64,000 bases of DNA from Prorocentrum cordatum. Lineage: Eukaryota > Sar > Dinophyceae > Prorocentrales > Prorocentraceae. This document shows, piece after piece, positions 31,819 to 40,305 of this stretch (positions within the stretch are counted from its first letter, which is position 1; the number at the start of each line of letters is the position of its first letter). The position numbers were made by a program, and so were the translations under genes. Below the pieces are notes generated by a model, which saw nothing but the letters and a program-made list of their open reading frames with translations, was not told where the DNA came from and did not search any database. The stretch is taken from contig CAUYUJ010000383.1 of the NCBI GenBank assembly GCA_963575745.1, forward strand, positions 30,001-94,000, written 5' to 3'.

Positions 31819-32265
31819 GTGGTGCCGGCACGGGCGGGTCCCCAGATGGCTGAAAACGAAGCAGCAGCAGCAGCTGCCTGCACGCCCAGGTTTGGTCCCC
31901 CTGCGGCCCCCAAACAGCCGCGCACCAAAAGCCACTCTGACCCAGGGTCACTCTTGCGTGTAATCGACGTTGTCATTTCACCTGTGGGCAGCCGTACTGC
32001 CACAAGCCAAAAGAAAGATGCTGCGAATTCGCTCGCTGGTGTGGAGGAAGGGGAACCGGCGACAGATTCGCGGGCCAGAGGGAGGAGGAGGATTGTTGGT
32101 TATGTTTGTTTGCGTACCCCCGTCCTACCTTTTTCCTCGATTGCATCGATGGTGTCCAGCATCCGCACCAGAGGAGCTCCTCACCTGTCGGGCACTCGCA
32201 CGAGTCGAATGCAAATCAACCTTTCCCTCATTGCCAGCCCTCGAACCATGGGAGGAGGTGAATGA
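31819..32265 (+). CDS. Hypothetical ORF, 148 aa
   Basis: An open frame with an Ala run (residues about 14-19) followed by a Lys/Arg/Ser-rich part (AAPKQPRTKSHSDPGSLL; TATSQKKDAANSL). Possibly a disordered protein segment. No domain and no splice signals checked. A competing frame at 31970 is also open. Confidence 0.2.
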   Translation: MVPARAGPQMAENEAAAAAACTPRFGPPAAPKQPRTKSHSDPGSLLRVIDVVISPVGSRTATSQKKDAANSLAGVEEGEPATDSRARGRRRIVGYVCLRTPVLPFSSIASMVSSIRTRGAPHLSGTRTSRMQINLSLIASPRTMGGGE

Positions 32266-32713
32266 TTATGAGGAGGAGGGGCATGAGGCAGGAGGAGGAG
32301 GGAGAGGATGAGGATTGGGAGTGCGAGCGGGATCGCCGCAGGCGTCCGTTGGGCAGCTGAGCGTGATGGCCTTCAAAGATATGGTCGCAGACAGTGCGAA
32401 CACAGGGACGGGGCGATCCTCGCATCCTCGCGTCTTGGAAATTCACAACGCATGTGTTTTTCAATGATTTTGTTGTCGGGGGGCCTCTATTGTGCCCCGG
32501 GACTGTCAGAACACAATGAGTAAGCGGTCCCTAGGATGAGGCTCATACCTCTGGGAGGGTCTTACCTCTGGGGGGCCACGCTGCGAACGAACATACGAAC
32601 TCGGATGCCTGGGGAGGGCTTGGGCGAGGAGGGGCTGTCTGATTTTACGATATCGCGCTTATGAATGCAGTCGGCGGACCCAGTAAGACTCAGGCGAACA
32701 TCGGGGCACAAGC

Positions 32714-32889
32714 AATGACATAAGCAACATCTTTCGGAGGTCCGCGCGGATTCCTTGGATGGGCGCTGGGCCCCCCTCCGTGGCTCGCCTGGGACGCCAG
32801 GGGTGGCGCCGGGGGCCCCACCAGCGGGTTCCAGCGCCGATCCGGGAAATCTGCGCGGAGCCTCCGACATTTTTGTTGTATATGCCACT
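32714..32889 (+). mobile_element. Inverted-repeat element B, second copy
   Basis: Left arm AATGACATAAGCAACATC then TTCGGAGGTCCGCGCGGATT; right arm is the inverse with GGAGCCTCCGACATTTTTGT. The loop is longer than in the copy at 15647-15785 (about 60 bp) and the arms have more mismatches. Confidence 0.65.
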
Positions 32890-33084
32890 GCTCGCCTCAC
32901 GAAGAGCAGCGCTCAGAGCACATGGGCCACTGGGAGCGCGAACGGACCTCTGGGGGGCCCCAGCTGAAAAGCCGGGCGGAGCCGAAGGCTGAGCAGCAGA
33001 TGCCTTGCCAGAGCAGGGCCGTGTCTGAGATGGTGGGGGTCTGCTTCTTGGGGATTTCCCGTGGTACATGTGCATCCGACGACG

Positions 33085-34022
33085 AGGAGGAGGAGGAGGA
33101 GGAGGAGGAGGAGGAGGAGGAGGAGGAGCAGGCGGAGCAGGCGGAGCAGGCGGAGCAGGCGGATGAGGCGGATGAGGCGGAGGCGGAGGAGGAGCAGGCG
33201 GAGCAGGCGGAGCAGGCGGAGCAGGCGGATGAGGCGGATGAGGCGGAGGCGGAGGAGGAGGAGGAGGAGGAGGAGCAGGCGGAGCAGGTGGAGCAGGCGG
33301 AGCAGGCGGAGCAGGCGGATGAGGCGGAGGCGGAGGAGGAGGAAGAGGAGGAGGAGGAGGAGGAGGAGGAGGAGGAGGAGGAGCAGGAGGAGGAGGAGGA
33401 GGAGGCGGAGCAGGCGGAGCAGGCGGAGGGATGAGGCGGAGGCGGAGGGAGGAGGAGGAGGAGGAGAGGCGGAGGAGGCGAGGAGGAGCAGGCGGAGCAG
33501 GCGGATGGGCGGAGGCGGAGGCGGAGGAGGAGAGAGGAGGAGGAGGAGGGAGGAGGAGCAGGCGGAGCAGGCGGAGGCGGAGGCGGAGCAGGCGGAGCAG
33601 GCGGAGCAGGCGGATGAGGCGGAGGCGGAGGCGGAGGAGGAGGAGGAGGAGGAGGAGGAGGAGGAGGAGGAGAGGAGGAGCAGCGGAGCAGGCGGAGCAG
33701 CGGAGCAGGCGGAGCAGGCGGACGAGGCGGATGAGGCGGAGGCGGAGGAAAGTTGAGGAGGAGGAGGAGGAGGAGGAGGAGGAGGAGCAGGCGGAGCAGA
33801 GCGGAGGCAGGGAGCGGCGCAGCAGGCGCAGCAGGCGGATGAGGCGGAGGCGGAGGCGGAGGAGGAGGAAGAGGAGGAGGAGGAGGAGGAGGAGGAGGAG
33901 CAGGCGGAGCAGGTGGAGCAGGCGGAGCAGGCGGAGCAGGCGGATGAGGCGGAGGCGGAGGCGGAGGAGGAGGAGGAGGAGGAAGAGGAGGAGGAGGAGG
34001 AGGAGGAGGAGGAGGAGGAGGT
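33085..34022 (+). repeat. GGA tract with GAGCAGGCG 9-bp minisatellite
   Basis: Blocks of (GAGCAGGCG)n and GATGAGGCGGAGGCG alternate with pure GGA runs for over 900 bp. The plus strand would read Glu, Ala, Gln and Asp repeats and the minus strand Pro, Ala, Ser and Leu. Treated as non-coding because all frames are open. Confidence 0.85.
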
Positions 34023-34093
34023 CTTGTACAGCCAAGATGCCGAAACACTGAAGCAAGGACCGCTTTGGGGTTCGGACGGGACCCGGTGTTCCT

Positions 34094-34477
34094 TTGGCCA
34101 CTCCGTGGTTTGTTTCCTCGGGCCCTCGTCCTCCTCCTCCTCCTCAGCGCCCCCGGCCGATGCGCTTCTGGTGCTGGTGCTGCCAGAAGTGCCCCCAGCA
34201 TGCCGGGGGAGGCCCAGTGCCCCCACGGCCTCCACAGCCCCCGCGGCCTGCAGAGCTCGCGTCACGAGGCTGCGAGGGCCCTTCTGGGGCTCCAGAGCTG
34301 GGCGAAACAAATGGGGGGGGGTCCTCGGGCCAGGGGGGCGCCTCTGGCAACCCTCGACCGATGCCGCAAAGGGGCTGCGCTCCTTCTGGTCCGTTGCGGC
34401 TGCGAGCGCCCTGCCCTCTCGGAGCCCAGACCTCCGACGTCGTGTGTGTTTTGCAACCGGGGCCCCCCGAGGTCTGA
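34094..34477 (+). CDS. Possible last exon, Cys-rich N-terminus
   Basis: A frame open from 34094 with a plausible ATG at 34160 begins MRFWCWCCQKCPQHAGGGPV and continues as a Pro/Gly/Ser-rich segment to a TGA at 34475-34477. The CxCC..C spacing and Pro-rich tail recall dinoflagellate proteins, but no named family can be given. The neighbouring frame from 34065 is also open. A minus-strand frame (34456-34262) is less protein-like. Confidence 0.35.
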   Translation: MATPWFVSSGPRPPPPPQRPRPMRFWCWCCQKCPQHAGGGPVPPRPPQPPRPAELASRGCEGPSGAPELGETNGGGSSGQGGASGNPRPMPQRGCAPSGPLRLRAPCPLGAQTSDVVCVLQPGPPEV

Positions 34478-34532
34478 ACCTTCCGAGTCGGAGATCGATT
34501 ACAGACTGGCGTTATCCAAAACATTGAAGTCC

Positions 34533-34603
34533 TCGTCGAATCTGCGAGGCAAGCACGTCGAGAATGTACAGGTCCTATGTTTTTTCTCGTAGATTCGACG
34601 AGC
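34533..34603 (+). repeat. 17-bp inverted repeat with 37-bp loop
   Basis: CTCGTCGAATCTGCGAG at 34533-34549 and CTCGTAGATTCGACGAG at 34587-34603 pair with one mismatch. Could be a stem-loop or the ends of a very small insertion. Confidence 0.7.
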
Positions 34604-34755
34604 AAGTCAGTTTTGGGCTAAATGGATGGTGCAGTCGATCTACTACTCGAATCTCTTCCTCGGCACCGAGCTTCATCCGTCGTCGCGTTGACGGTCCTGG
34701 GGGCCCGGCAGGGCCGCGGAGGCCGCCGTCGTGCAGAACAAAACGCATTTGTAGC

Positions 34756-35104
34756 ATGCCGCGAGGAGCGTGGCGTGTCCCGCGGCGCGAGGAGGTCTTG
34801 GATTATGTTGGGCCTGTCCCTCTACAGGAGGAATGTTCAAAGATAGGCCAAAAATAGTCCAGGGAAGATTTCTCTACTGTTTTTGACTCTTTTCGTACAT
34901 TTTTGGGGTATTTCCCATTTGTCGTCCAAAATCCGCCTGCAGGGGGACATGCCCGACCTGAGTCTTGGAGGCCCCCCCCCCCGATCGCCCCACCCCTCCG
35001 CGAGAGCGCGCCGCGGAGGTCGAGAACCGGGAACCACCGCGTGACGCCGAGCCCGCGCCGCTGCTGGAGCAGCACGGCAAGGATGCGCCATCCCTCGGGG
35101 GGAG
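34756..35104 (+). CDS. Candidate N-terminal coding part of the ion-channel gene, interrupted by element A
   Basis: From ATG 34756 (MPRGAWRVPRREEVL) the frame reaches the 8-bp duplication GTCTTGGA at 34795. Element A then intervenes (34803-34961). After the second GTCTTGGA at 34962 the reading resumes (EAPPPDRPTPPRERAAEVEN, then EPAPLLEQHGKDAPSLGGSP) to 35104 with strong G/C third positions. Dropping the element plus one duplication copy (167 bp) joins the two parts in frame. The 14-bp repeat at 35091-35104 recurs at 40306-40319, where the channel frame continues. An earlier start is possible, as the frame is open from 34564. The link to the channel rests on frame continuity across two insertions (chance about 1 in 9) and codon style. 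Confidence 0.45.
34795..34969 (+). mobile_element. Inverted-repeat element A, copy 2, with 8-bp target duplication
   Basis: Element 34803-34961, 159 bp. Left end TTATGTTGGGCCTGTCC then CTCTACAGGAGG; right end CCGCCTGCAGGGGGACAT then GCCCGACCTGA. The ends are inverted repeats of about 30 bp. Target duplication GTCTTGGA lies at 34795-34802 and 34962-34969. The left arm supplies a GT and the right end plus the first duplicated base gives AG, so it could act as an intron. That GT-AG choice would shift the frame by one base relative to simple collapse of the duplication. Confidence 0.8.
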
Positions 35105-35201
35105 TCCTTCTCCTCCTCCTCCTCCTCCTCCTCCTCCTCCTCCTCCTCCTCCTCCTCCTCCTCCTCCTCCTCCTCCTCCTCCTCCTCCTCCTCCTCCTCC
35201 C
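35105..35201 (+). repeat. (CTC)n tract
   Basis: About 30 CTC units ending flush against the spliced-leader relic. Confidence 0.95.
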
Positions 35202-35223
35202 TCCGTTGCCATTTTGGCTCAAG
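35202..35223 (+). other. Relic of dinoflagellate spliced leader
   Basis: The 22 bases match the known dinoflagellate trans-spliced leader at 21 positions. The only difference is T for A at position 6, and the 3' part GCCATTTTGGCTCAAG is exact. It begins with T, one of the allowed first bases. It is not followed by a GT donor or an Sm-like site, so it is a genomic copy of a leader joined to an mRNA rather than an SL RNA gene. It lies 128 bp upstream of the first LINE-2 ATG, implying reintegration of a trans-spliced LINE transcript. Confidence 0.85.
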
Positions 35224-35351
35224 CGTGCCAGCGCACGCGCGAGCGGGCATCCTCACTCTCGAGGCTTTCTGGTGCGTCAGGCGCCAGCGGACATACCTTT
35301 ACCCAGTAATTCCTAACCCTTAGATAAAACGAAACGCACAGTGCACGCGCG

Positions 35352-36478
35352 ATGGCCGCCCGCGGTCGTGGCGGTGCTGATTCTGCTGCTGTCTCTGACG
35401 AGGAAGCGGCTCGCGACCCCAACGAGAAGAGCCGCAGCGGGGAACGTGCCCGAGGCCGGCGGCCCCGCGCTGAGGCCAAACAGGATCCTCTGGCCGAGCG
35501 GGATCCTTGGAGCGGAATGGCTGCCCAGCGTGGCCGGCCCTCCGGGGAGCCCCCTGGCCCCGCCGCGGGAGGGTCCTCAGGGAGCGCTGGCGCTGTGGTT
35601 CAAAAGCACATGGACGCCCTCTCGGAGAAAATCCGCGAGTACATGGCTGAGCAGTTTACCACCGCTATGGACTCGGTTCGCGAGGAGCTCGACGCAATGG
35701 TCGAAGATAAACTTGCTCCCCAAGCTGCCAGGCTCGAGGAACATGCTACTGAGATTGCTCAGATCAAGGAAAAGAACGCAACCTGGAGAAGGAGCAAGCG
35801 GGGCTGCAGGCCGCGGTCAAGGAGCTGCAGACCACGCTGGCGGTGGCGGAGGCGCAGGTTGCGGCGCCGCTGGACCCAGCACGCCTTGCCGATTGGAACA
35901 GGACGGCTGACCCTGCCCTCTTCGTCCTCTCCTGTCAGGCCCCCGCCGCACCAGGAGAGGTCAAGTCCGCCATTTCGCAATGGCTCCAGGCCGCTAAGGT
36001 CACCGAGGACCAGGTCACGCTCCTCGGCGACCTCCCGTCGAAACGTTTCCACCTCCACTGCCCTGGTGGCGCTGCGGGCGTTGCCCGCGCTGGGGCACTC
36101 CAGGCTGCGCTCAAGCTACCAGGCGGACAATGGCGTCGATTTGACGTGCTCTCGGTCAACGGCCAGCGCGTCACCATGTACACGAATGCCGACAAGAGCG
36201 CGAAGGACATCCGTAAGTAGGTGCACACGAAGAAACTCTTGGGCCTCATCAGGGCTGCGGTGCCCAGCAAGGACTGCTGGGCGCGCCGACCGAAGGGCCT
36301 TGTCTACGTGGACTCTGTGCCGATCGTGGAGGTGCAGGTGCGTGGCCCCGACGAGGCCTCCCGACTGGCCTGGGACGGGTCCGCCACCGCCCGCCTCGGC
36401 ATCGACAAGCAGGCCATTACGAACCAGTTCCAGGCACTCTGGCGCGAGGTCGACACCTCTGGATGGGACTCTTCCTAG
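35352..36478 (+). pseudogene. LINE-2 ORF1-like region (coiled coil, nucleic-acid-binding)
   Basis: ATG 35352 opens a charged N-terminus and a coiled coil (DALSEKIREYMAEQF...EIAQIKEKN). Near 35772 the coding passes to the +2 frame, where the coil continues (LEKEQAGLQAAVKELQTTLA) into a domain at 35870-36200 (DQVTLLGDLPSKRFHLHCPG; LPGGQWRRFDVLSVNGQRVT). That domain resembles the RNA-binding part of dinoflagellate LINE ORF1 proteins. An in-frame TAG sits at 36218-36220. The same frame continues (KKLLGLIRAAVPSKDCW; PIVEVQVRGPDEASRLAW) to TAG at 36476-36478. Confidence 0.65.
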
Positions 36479-36484
36479 CCTCCG

Positions 36485-38087
36485 GTGGGCTCCGTGGGAG
36501 GTCGGGGCCGCTACCCGTGGGCTCTCGGTGGTGACGTGGAACGCTCGCGGCCTGCTCCTCCGTGCCGCCGCCAGGAGGCGGCGGAAAGTGAACATGGTCG
36601 TAGAGCACCTTCGCCAGCGCTCAATTGTGCTGGTCCAGGAAGTCCACGGCTTCACCGAGACGCTCCAGAACTACCTCAACCAGTACAGCATCCACTACAA
36701 GATGTATAGCTCTACGACTGGTCGTCCGGGGGCTGGCGGGATCGCAATTTTGATCCCTTGGCACGACCATCACACTATTGCCGCTGCTGGCACGGCGGCT
36801 CTCCCTCAGATCCAGAGCCGCGAGTTGGAGCCAGGGCGCGCTGCCGTTACGACGATCACCAACCCCAAAACGCAATGCGCCATTAAAATCATGAGCATCC
36901 ACAATTATGACCTCACCGAGCTTGGGAAGGATCGCATTCGGCGAGCGTGGCGGGATGCTGCGCACTGGGCGCACGAGGACCCTATGAAGAGGACCTTCGT
37001 TGCAGCTGGCGATTTTAACATGACCGATGTGCCAGCGGAGTCTCTTTTGTACCCTCGGCCGCATCAGGCCCAACGGTCTGACGCCAGCAGGGCCAATCGA
37101 TCCGAACCATTCTGGAGAGATATTTTTGTCAATCCCAACATGCTTGAGGTGTGCTCGCCGCTCCCCACCCACTTCGCGAAGGACTCAGGGACGCTGCGCA
37201 CGATTGATCGGATCTTCGTCTCACTCGCATCGTCTTTCGCGCTGGAGACCGAGTGCGACCTCCAGCTGGTGCACGACGCCGTGACGCTGGACGCGCAGAA
37301 CCTCAGCGACCACGCAATCCTCTAGCTTCGCATGAAGACCAGGCAGGCCACGCCCAAGGGCGAGAGGAAAATCCCAACTTTCATTTTCAAGAACCCTGAG
37401 TACAAGCGGATCCTCGCCAACTGCCTTGATGGTTGTCGCATCGAGTTCAAGCCTGTTTTTGAACAGTGGCGCGACATCAAGGCCATGATGACGCTCGCCG
37501 CGGAGCTCGCTCGGAACGAGCTGCAGTCCAAGGCGCTGGTGGTCGACAGCGACAGTGGGCGGCACGCGCGACTGTTGACCCTCAACTCGGTCGCCAGGGC
37601 CGTCTGGCGGCAAGACGCTCGACTGGCCAGGAGGCTCATGCATGATACGCCCATCGGTGCCGCGGAGCTCGAGCTCGTCGACGGCGCCGTGCAGTTGAAG
37701 AGGCCTGGCGACTTCCACACGCACGTGCGGGAGGCGCAAGCGCAACTCCTGGAACGGGAGACGGCGGCGCTCGTCGACAGCGCCAGTGGGACACGCCGGC
37801 GGACGGCGGAACTCATGATCAAGCGAGCGCTGCTGTGGAACCCCACCAAGCGCGCATTGGTGCTTTCGGGGATCCGCCACACGCAGACTGCCGGGCAGGG
37901 AGGCAGCGCAGTCGCAGTAGCTAGGGAACCTGAGTCCATGATCGCAGAATTAAAAAAGCATTGGCAGCCAGTGTTTACAGAATCGCCTGCACAGGAAGAT
38001 CAGATTGGGCCGTTTCTTGATCGGCACATGCCTCGTTTTGATAATTCTTTCCTCTTCCCTCCCTCTCCGACCTCCGCCTTGCCTTGA
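36485..38087 (+). pseudogene. LINE-2 endonuclease and linker
   Basis: Back in the first frame, the apurinic-type endonuclease motifs follow in order: VVTWNARG (36528-36551), IVLVQEVHG with its catalytic Glu, GAGGIAIL, SIHNYDL, VAAGDFNM (GDFN at 37008-37019), TIDRIFVS and LSDHAIL (about 37301-37322). All key residues are present. A TAG at 37323-37325 follows directly. The same frame continues as the linker to the reverse transcriptase (MKTRQATPKGERKIPTFIFK; ALVVDSDSGRHARLLTLNSV) to 38087, where the frame changes again. Confidence 0.75.
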
Positions 38088-39769
38088 GGCGGCCCCGCGA
38101 CTCCGCGCCAGGGCCCGACAGGCTTCCCGCGCGAGCATGGCGAGCCCACCCTCTCCTAACAGAAGTGCTGCATGGCGTAATGTGTCAGATGGCAGACGGT
38201 TCCCCGCCACCTGCCGGTTTTAATTTCTGTCTTCTCGCTTTTCTCCCGAAAGGAGAGGAGGTCGCTGATTTGGCGGAGTGCACGCGGACCCCGGGCTGCA
38301 CCCGCCCATTAGCTTTGAAAAACTCAGACAGCAAGGCGGTCGCAGCGGCACTGAATCTTCACATTTCGGGCGTCGTGTCGAAAGACGCCCATGGGGCCCA
38401 AAAGGGATTCGTCCGTGGGCGGCGCTTCGGTGAGCATATCATCGCGCTCGACGCTGAATCTAGGCGCGCGGGACACCTTCCTCAGGCTGCCACTCGGCTC
38501 CCTGGGTTGCTGAGATTTGATGTTAAAGTCGCTTTCCCAAGCATGTCTCAAGTCTTCCTCCGCCGTGTTGTCGAACGCTTCGCCCTCCCTGCACCCTATT
38601 TGTCGTTGCTCGATGGGCTTGCTCATGATACTATTGGGCACGCACGTGTTGGGGAACAGCTGGAGGCTCTCTTCCCGATCACATCGGGCGCCCCCCAAGG
38701 GTGTCCTCTGTCAGGAAGTCTGCGGGCGTTGGCGTTCGACCCCTGGATACGGTGTTTGTGCGAGGCGTTTCCTACGGAGGACGAGGGGACCCTTGGGGGC
38801 TGCGCTGATGATGTAGGTGCGGTCACCATGGATATAAGCAGGACTTCGCACCTTCACCGCACATTCCAAAAGGCTGAGGAGCTCGCTGGTCTCGAATTGC
38901 AGCCGCAAAAATGATGTTTCGTGCCCCTTTGGGCGGACTGCGACGAGACCGTCCGCGAGCAGGCTCGCGCCGCCCTTGCACTGCACGCTCCCGGCTGGGA
39001 GAGTTTCAAGATCGAAGGGGCTGCCAAATACCTCGGCGTCATGCTCGGGCCTTCGGCGGACCTTCCGATACAATGGAAGGGCCCTGGACAAAAATGGTGG
39101 GGCAGGGTGCGGGAAGTGGCTTTGTCCAGGGCTCCTTCTGAGGCCTCGTTGCGACTTTATCTCACGGTTATCCTCCCCTGTCTCTCCTACGTTGCTCAGT
39201 TTTTCCCTCCTGACCCCACGCTTTCGGCGAAGGAGGGACAGGCTCTTCACAAACTACTGCGGTTGCCTCCTAATTCGTTCCGGGTCGCCGAGCTGATGGG
39301 CGTCGGGAGGTGGTTGCCCAGCGCTGCTCCTATACCCGTCAGCGTGTCTTGCCTTGCCGCTGCGTGGAGAGCCAGCCAGTACACGTTTCGGGGGTGGAGG
39401 GCTCGGCGGGATCGGCTTCGAGATGCGGCTCACAACCACGGATTCCTAGTGGATTTTGTTCGCAACGTATGGTCTCCTAGGTTTTGGGTTCGGCGTCAGA
39501 GCATTGCAGAATATTATGCCTCCTTTGACTGCCCGCCCAACGATGGTAGGGTTCCGAGGCAGGCGTTTGAGCGGGCGAAGGCCGCTGCACTTGCTCTTGA
39601 ATGTGATAACGTGCCCCGCTCCGGGAAGACAGGGGTTCGTCCTCAGACGGCCTTCCTCCGCTCGTTATGCTCCTCCCTCTACCCCGACGTGATCCCTGAT
39701 CTTCTGGAGCGGCGTTTTCGCAAGTGGTTCCCCGATCGGCCCCCTTTGGGACGACCAGAGCTCGAATAA
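38084..39769 (+). pseudogene. LINE-2 reverse transcriptase
   Basis: SAPGPDRLP and LLAFLPKGEE open the domain. RPLALKNSDSKAVAAAL and GFVRGRRFGEHII follow. Motif A is LLRFDVKVAFPSM, motif B is SGAPQGCPLSG (38688-38717) and motif C is GCADDVGAV, with Cys instead of the usual Tyr/Phe before the two aspartates (38801-38812). A TGA at 38912-38914 interrupts just before the thumb (CFVPLWADCDETVREQ). The same frame runs on (AKYLGVMLG; LYLTVILPCLSYVAQFF) to TAA at 39767-39769. One base-level stop apart, this domain is well preserved, suggesting fairly recent insertion. Confidence 0.8.
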
Positions 39770-40234
39770 CGTTGGGCCAGGCTTCGAGACGTCCTCAAGG
39801 CGGCGGCTCCGTCACGGACATGGGCCCATTTAAAAACGCTCGCAGGGGCCTGGATCACGTCAGCCCGCGTGGGGATACTCACGCCTAAGGGTTGCCGGTT
39901 CGGGTGCTCCCAGGACTGTCTGGGCATCGAGGTCTGCGCTCCAGATTCGATCGGGCACTATTTATATAGCCCCCGGCTCTCCCACCTTCTCGCTCTCCCT
40001 CGTGCCATTATTCCTAATGACCCGGTGGTCCGATTAGGGCTTGGCCCTGCCTCCGCGTACAATGTGGACAGGGAGTACGATCCCATCTCCCTTGAGCGTG
40101 CTAACTATTTAACCGCTCTGTCATTCCATATCTACCATAAATACCGTGCTGAGCTTCAGCAACATCCACGTTTACAAGGCACTTACACCTCGACATTGCG
40201 TGCGAGGCACGCCGCGATTGTCGCTCTTGGCTGA
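39770..40234 (+). pseudogene. LINE-2 C-terminal tail with zinc-knuckle-like motif
   Basis: In the same frame as the reverse transcriptase, beyond the TAA at 39767, the translation continues with TWAHLKTLAGAWITSARVG and then CRFGCSQDCLGIEVC...DSIGHYLYSPRLSHLL. The latter recalls the Cys-x3-Cys...His...Cys element near the end of many dinoflagellate LINE proteins, though the last Cys positions are lost. Ends at TGA 40232-40234. Confidence 0.6.
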
Positions 40235-40265
40235 TGCTGACGGACGGTGTCCCCCCAGGCGACGT

Positions 40266-40305
40266 GCTCTCCTCCTCCTCCTCCCTCTCCTCCTCCTCCT
40301 CCCCC
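40266..40305 (+). repeat. (CTC)n tract at LINE-2 3' end
   Basis: TCTCCTCCTCCTCCTCCCTC and similar, just inside the downstream 14-bp repeat. It may be the element's own 3' tail in place of poly(A). Confidence 0.8.

Noticed and set aside
32659-34310. Long Pro/Ala/Ser and Glu/Ala/Gln ORFs on both strands
   Set aside because: Produced by the GAGCAGGCG and GGA repeats. Although the E-A-Q reading looks like a coiled coil, every frame is equally open.
34803-34961. A simple canonical intron coincident with element A restoring the channel frame
   Set aside because: The GT-AG choices available (34795 or 34807 to 34962) leave the downstream frame off by one base, unless the C run at 34972-34982 is miscounted. 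Reported as a hypothesis only.
35202-35223. A functional SL RNA gene
   Set aside because: No donor GT directly after the leader, no Sm-site-like motif and no tandem 5S/SL repeat. It reads as a relic on a retrotransposed transcript.
40234-40305. ATG at 40234 as start of the channel protein
   Set aside because: It overlaps the stop of the LINE-2 tail and lies in the insertion. The following codons are the CTC tract.
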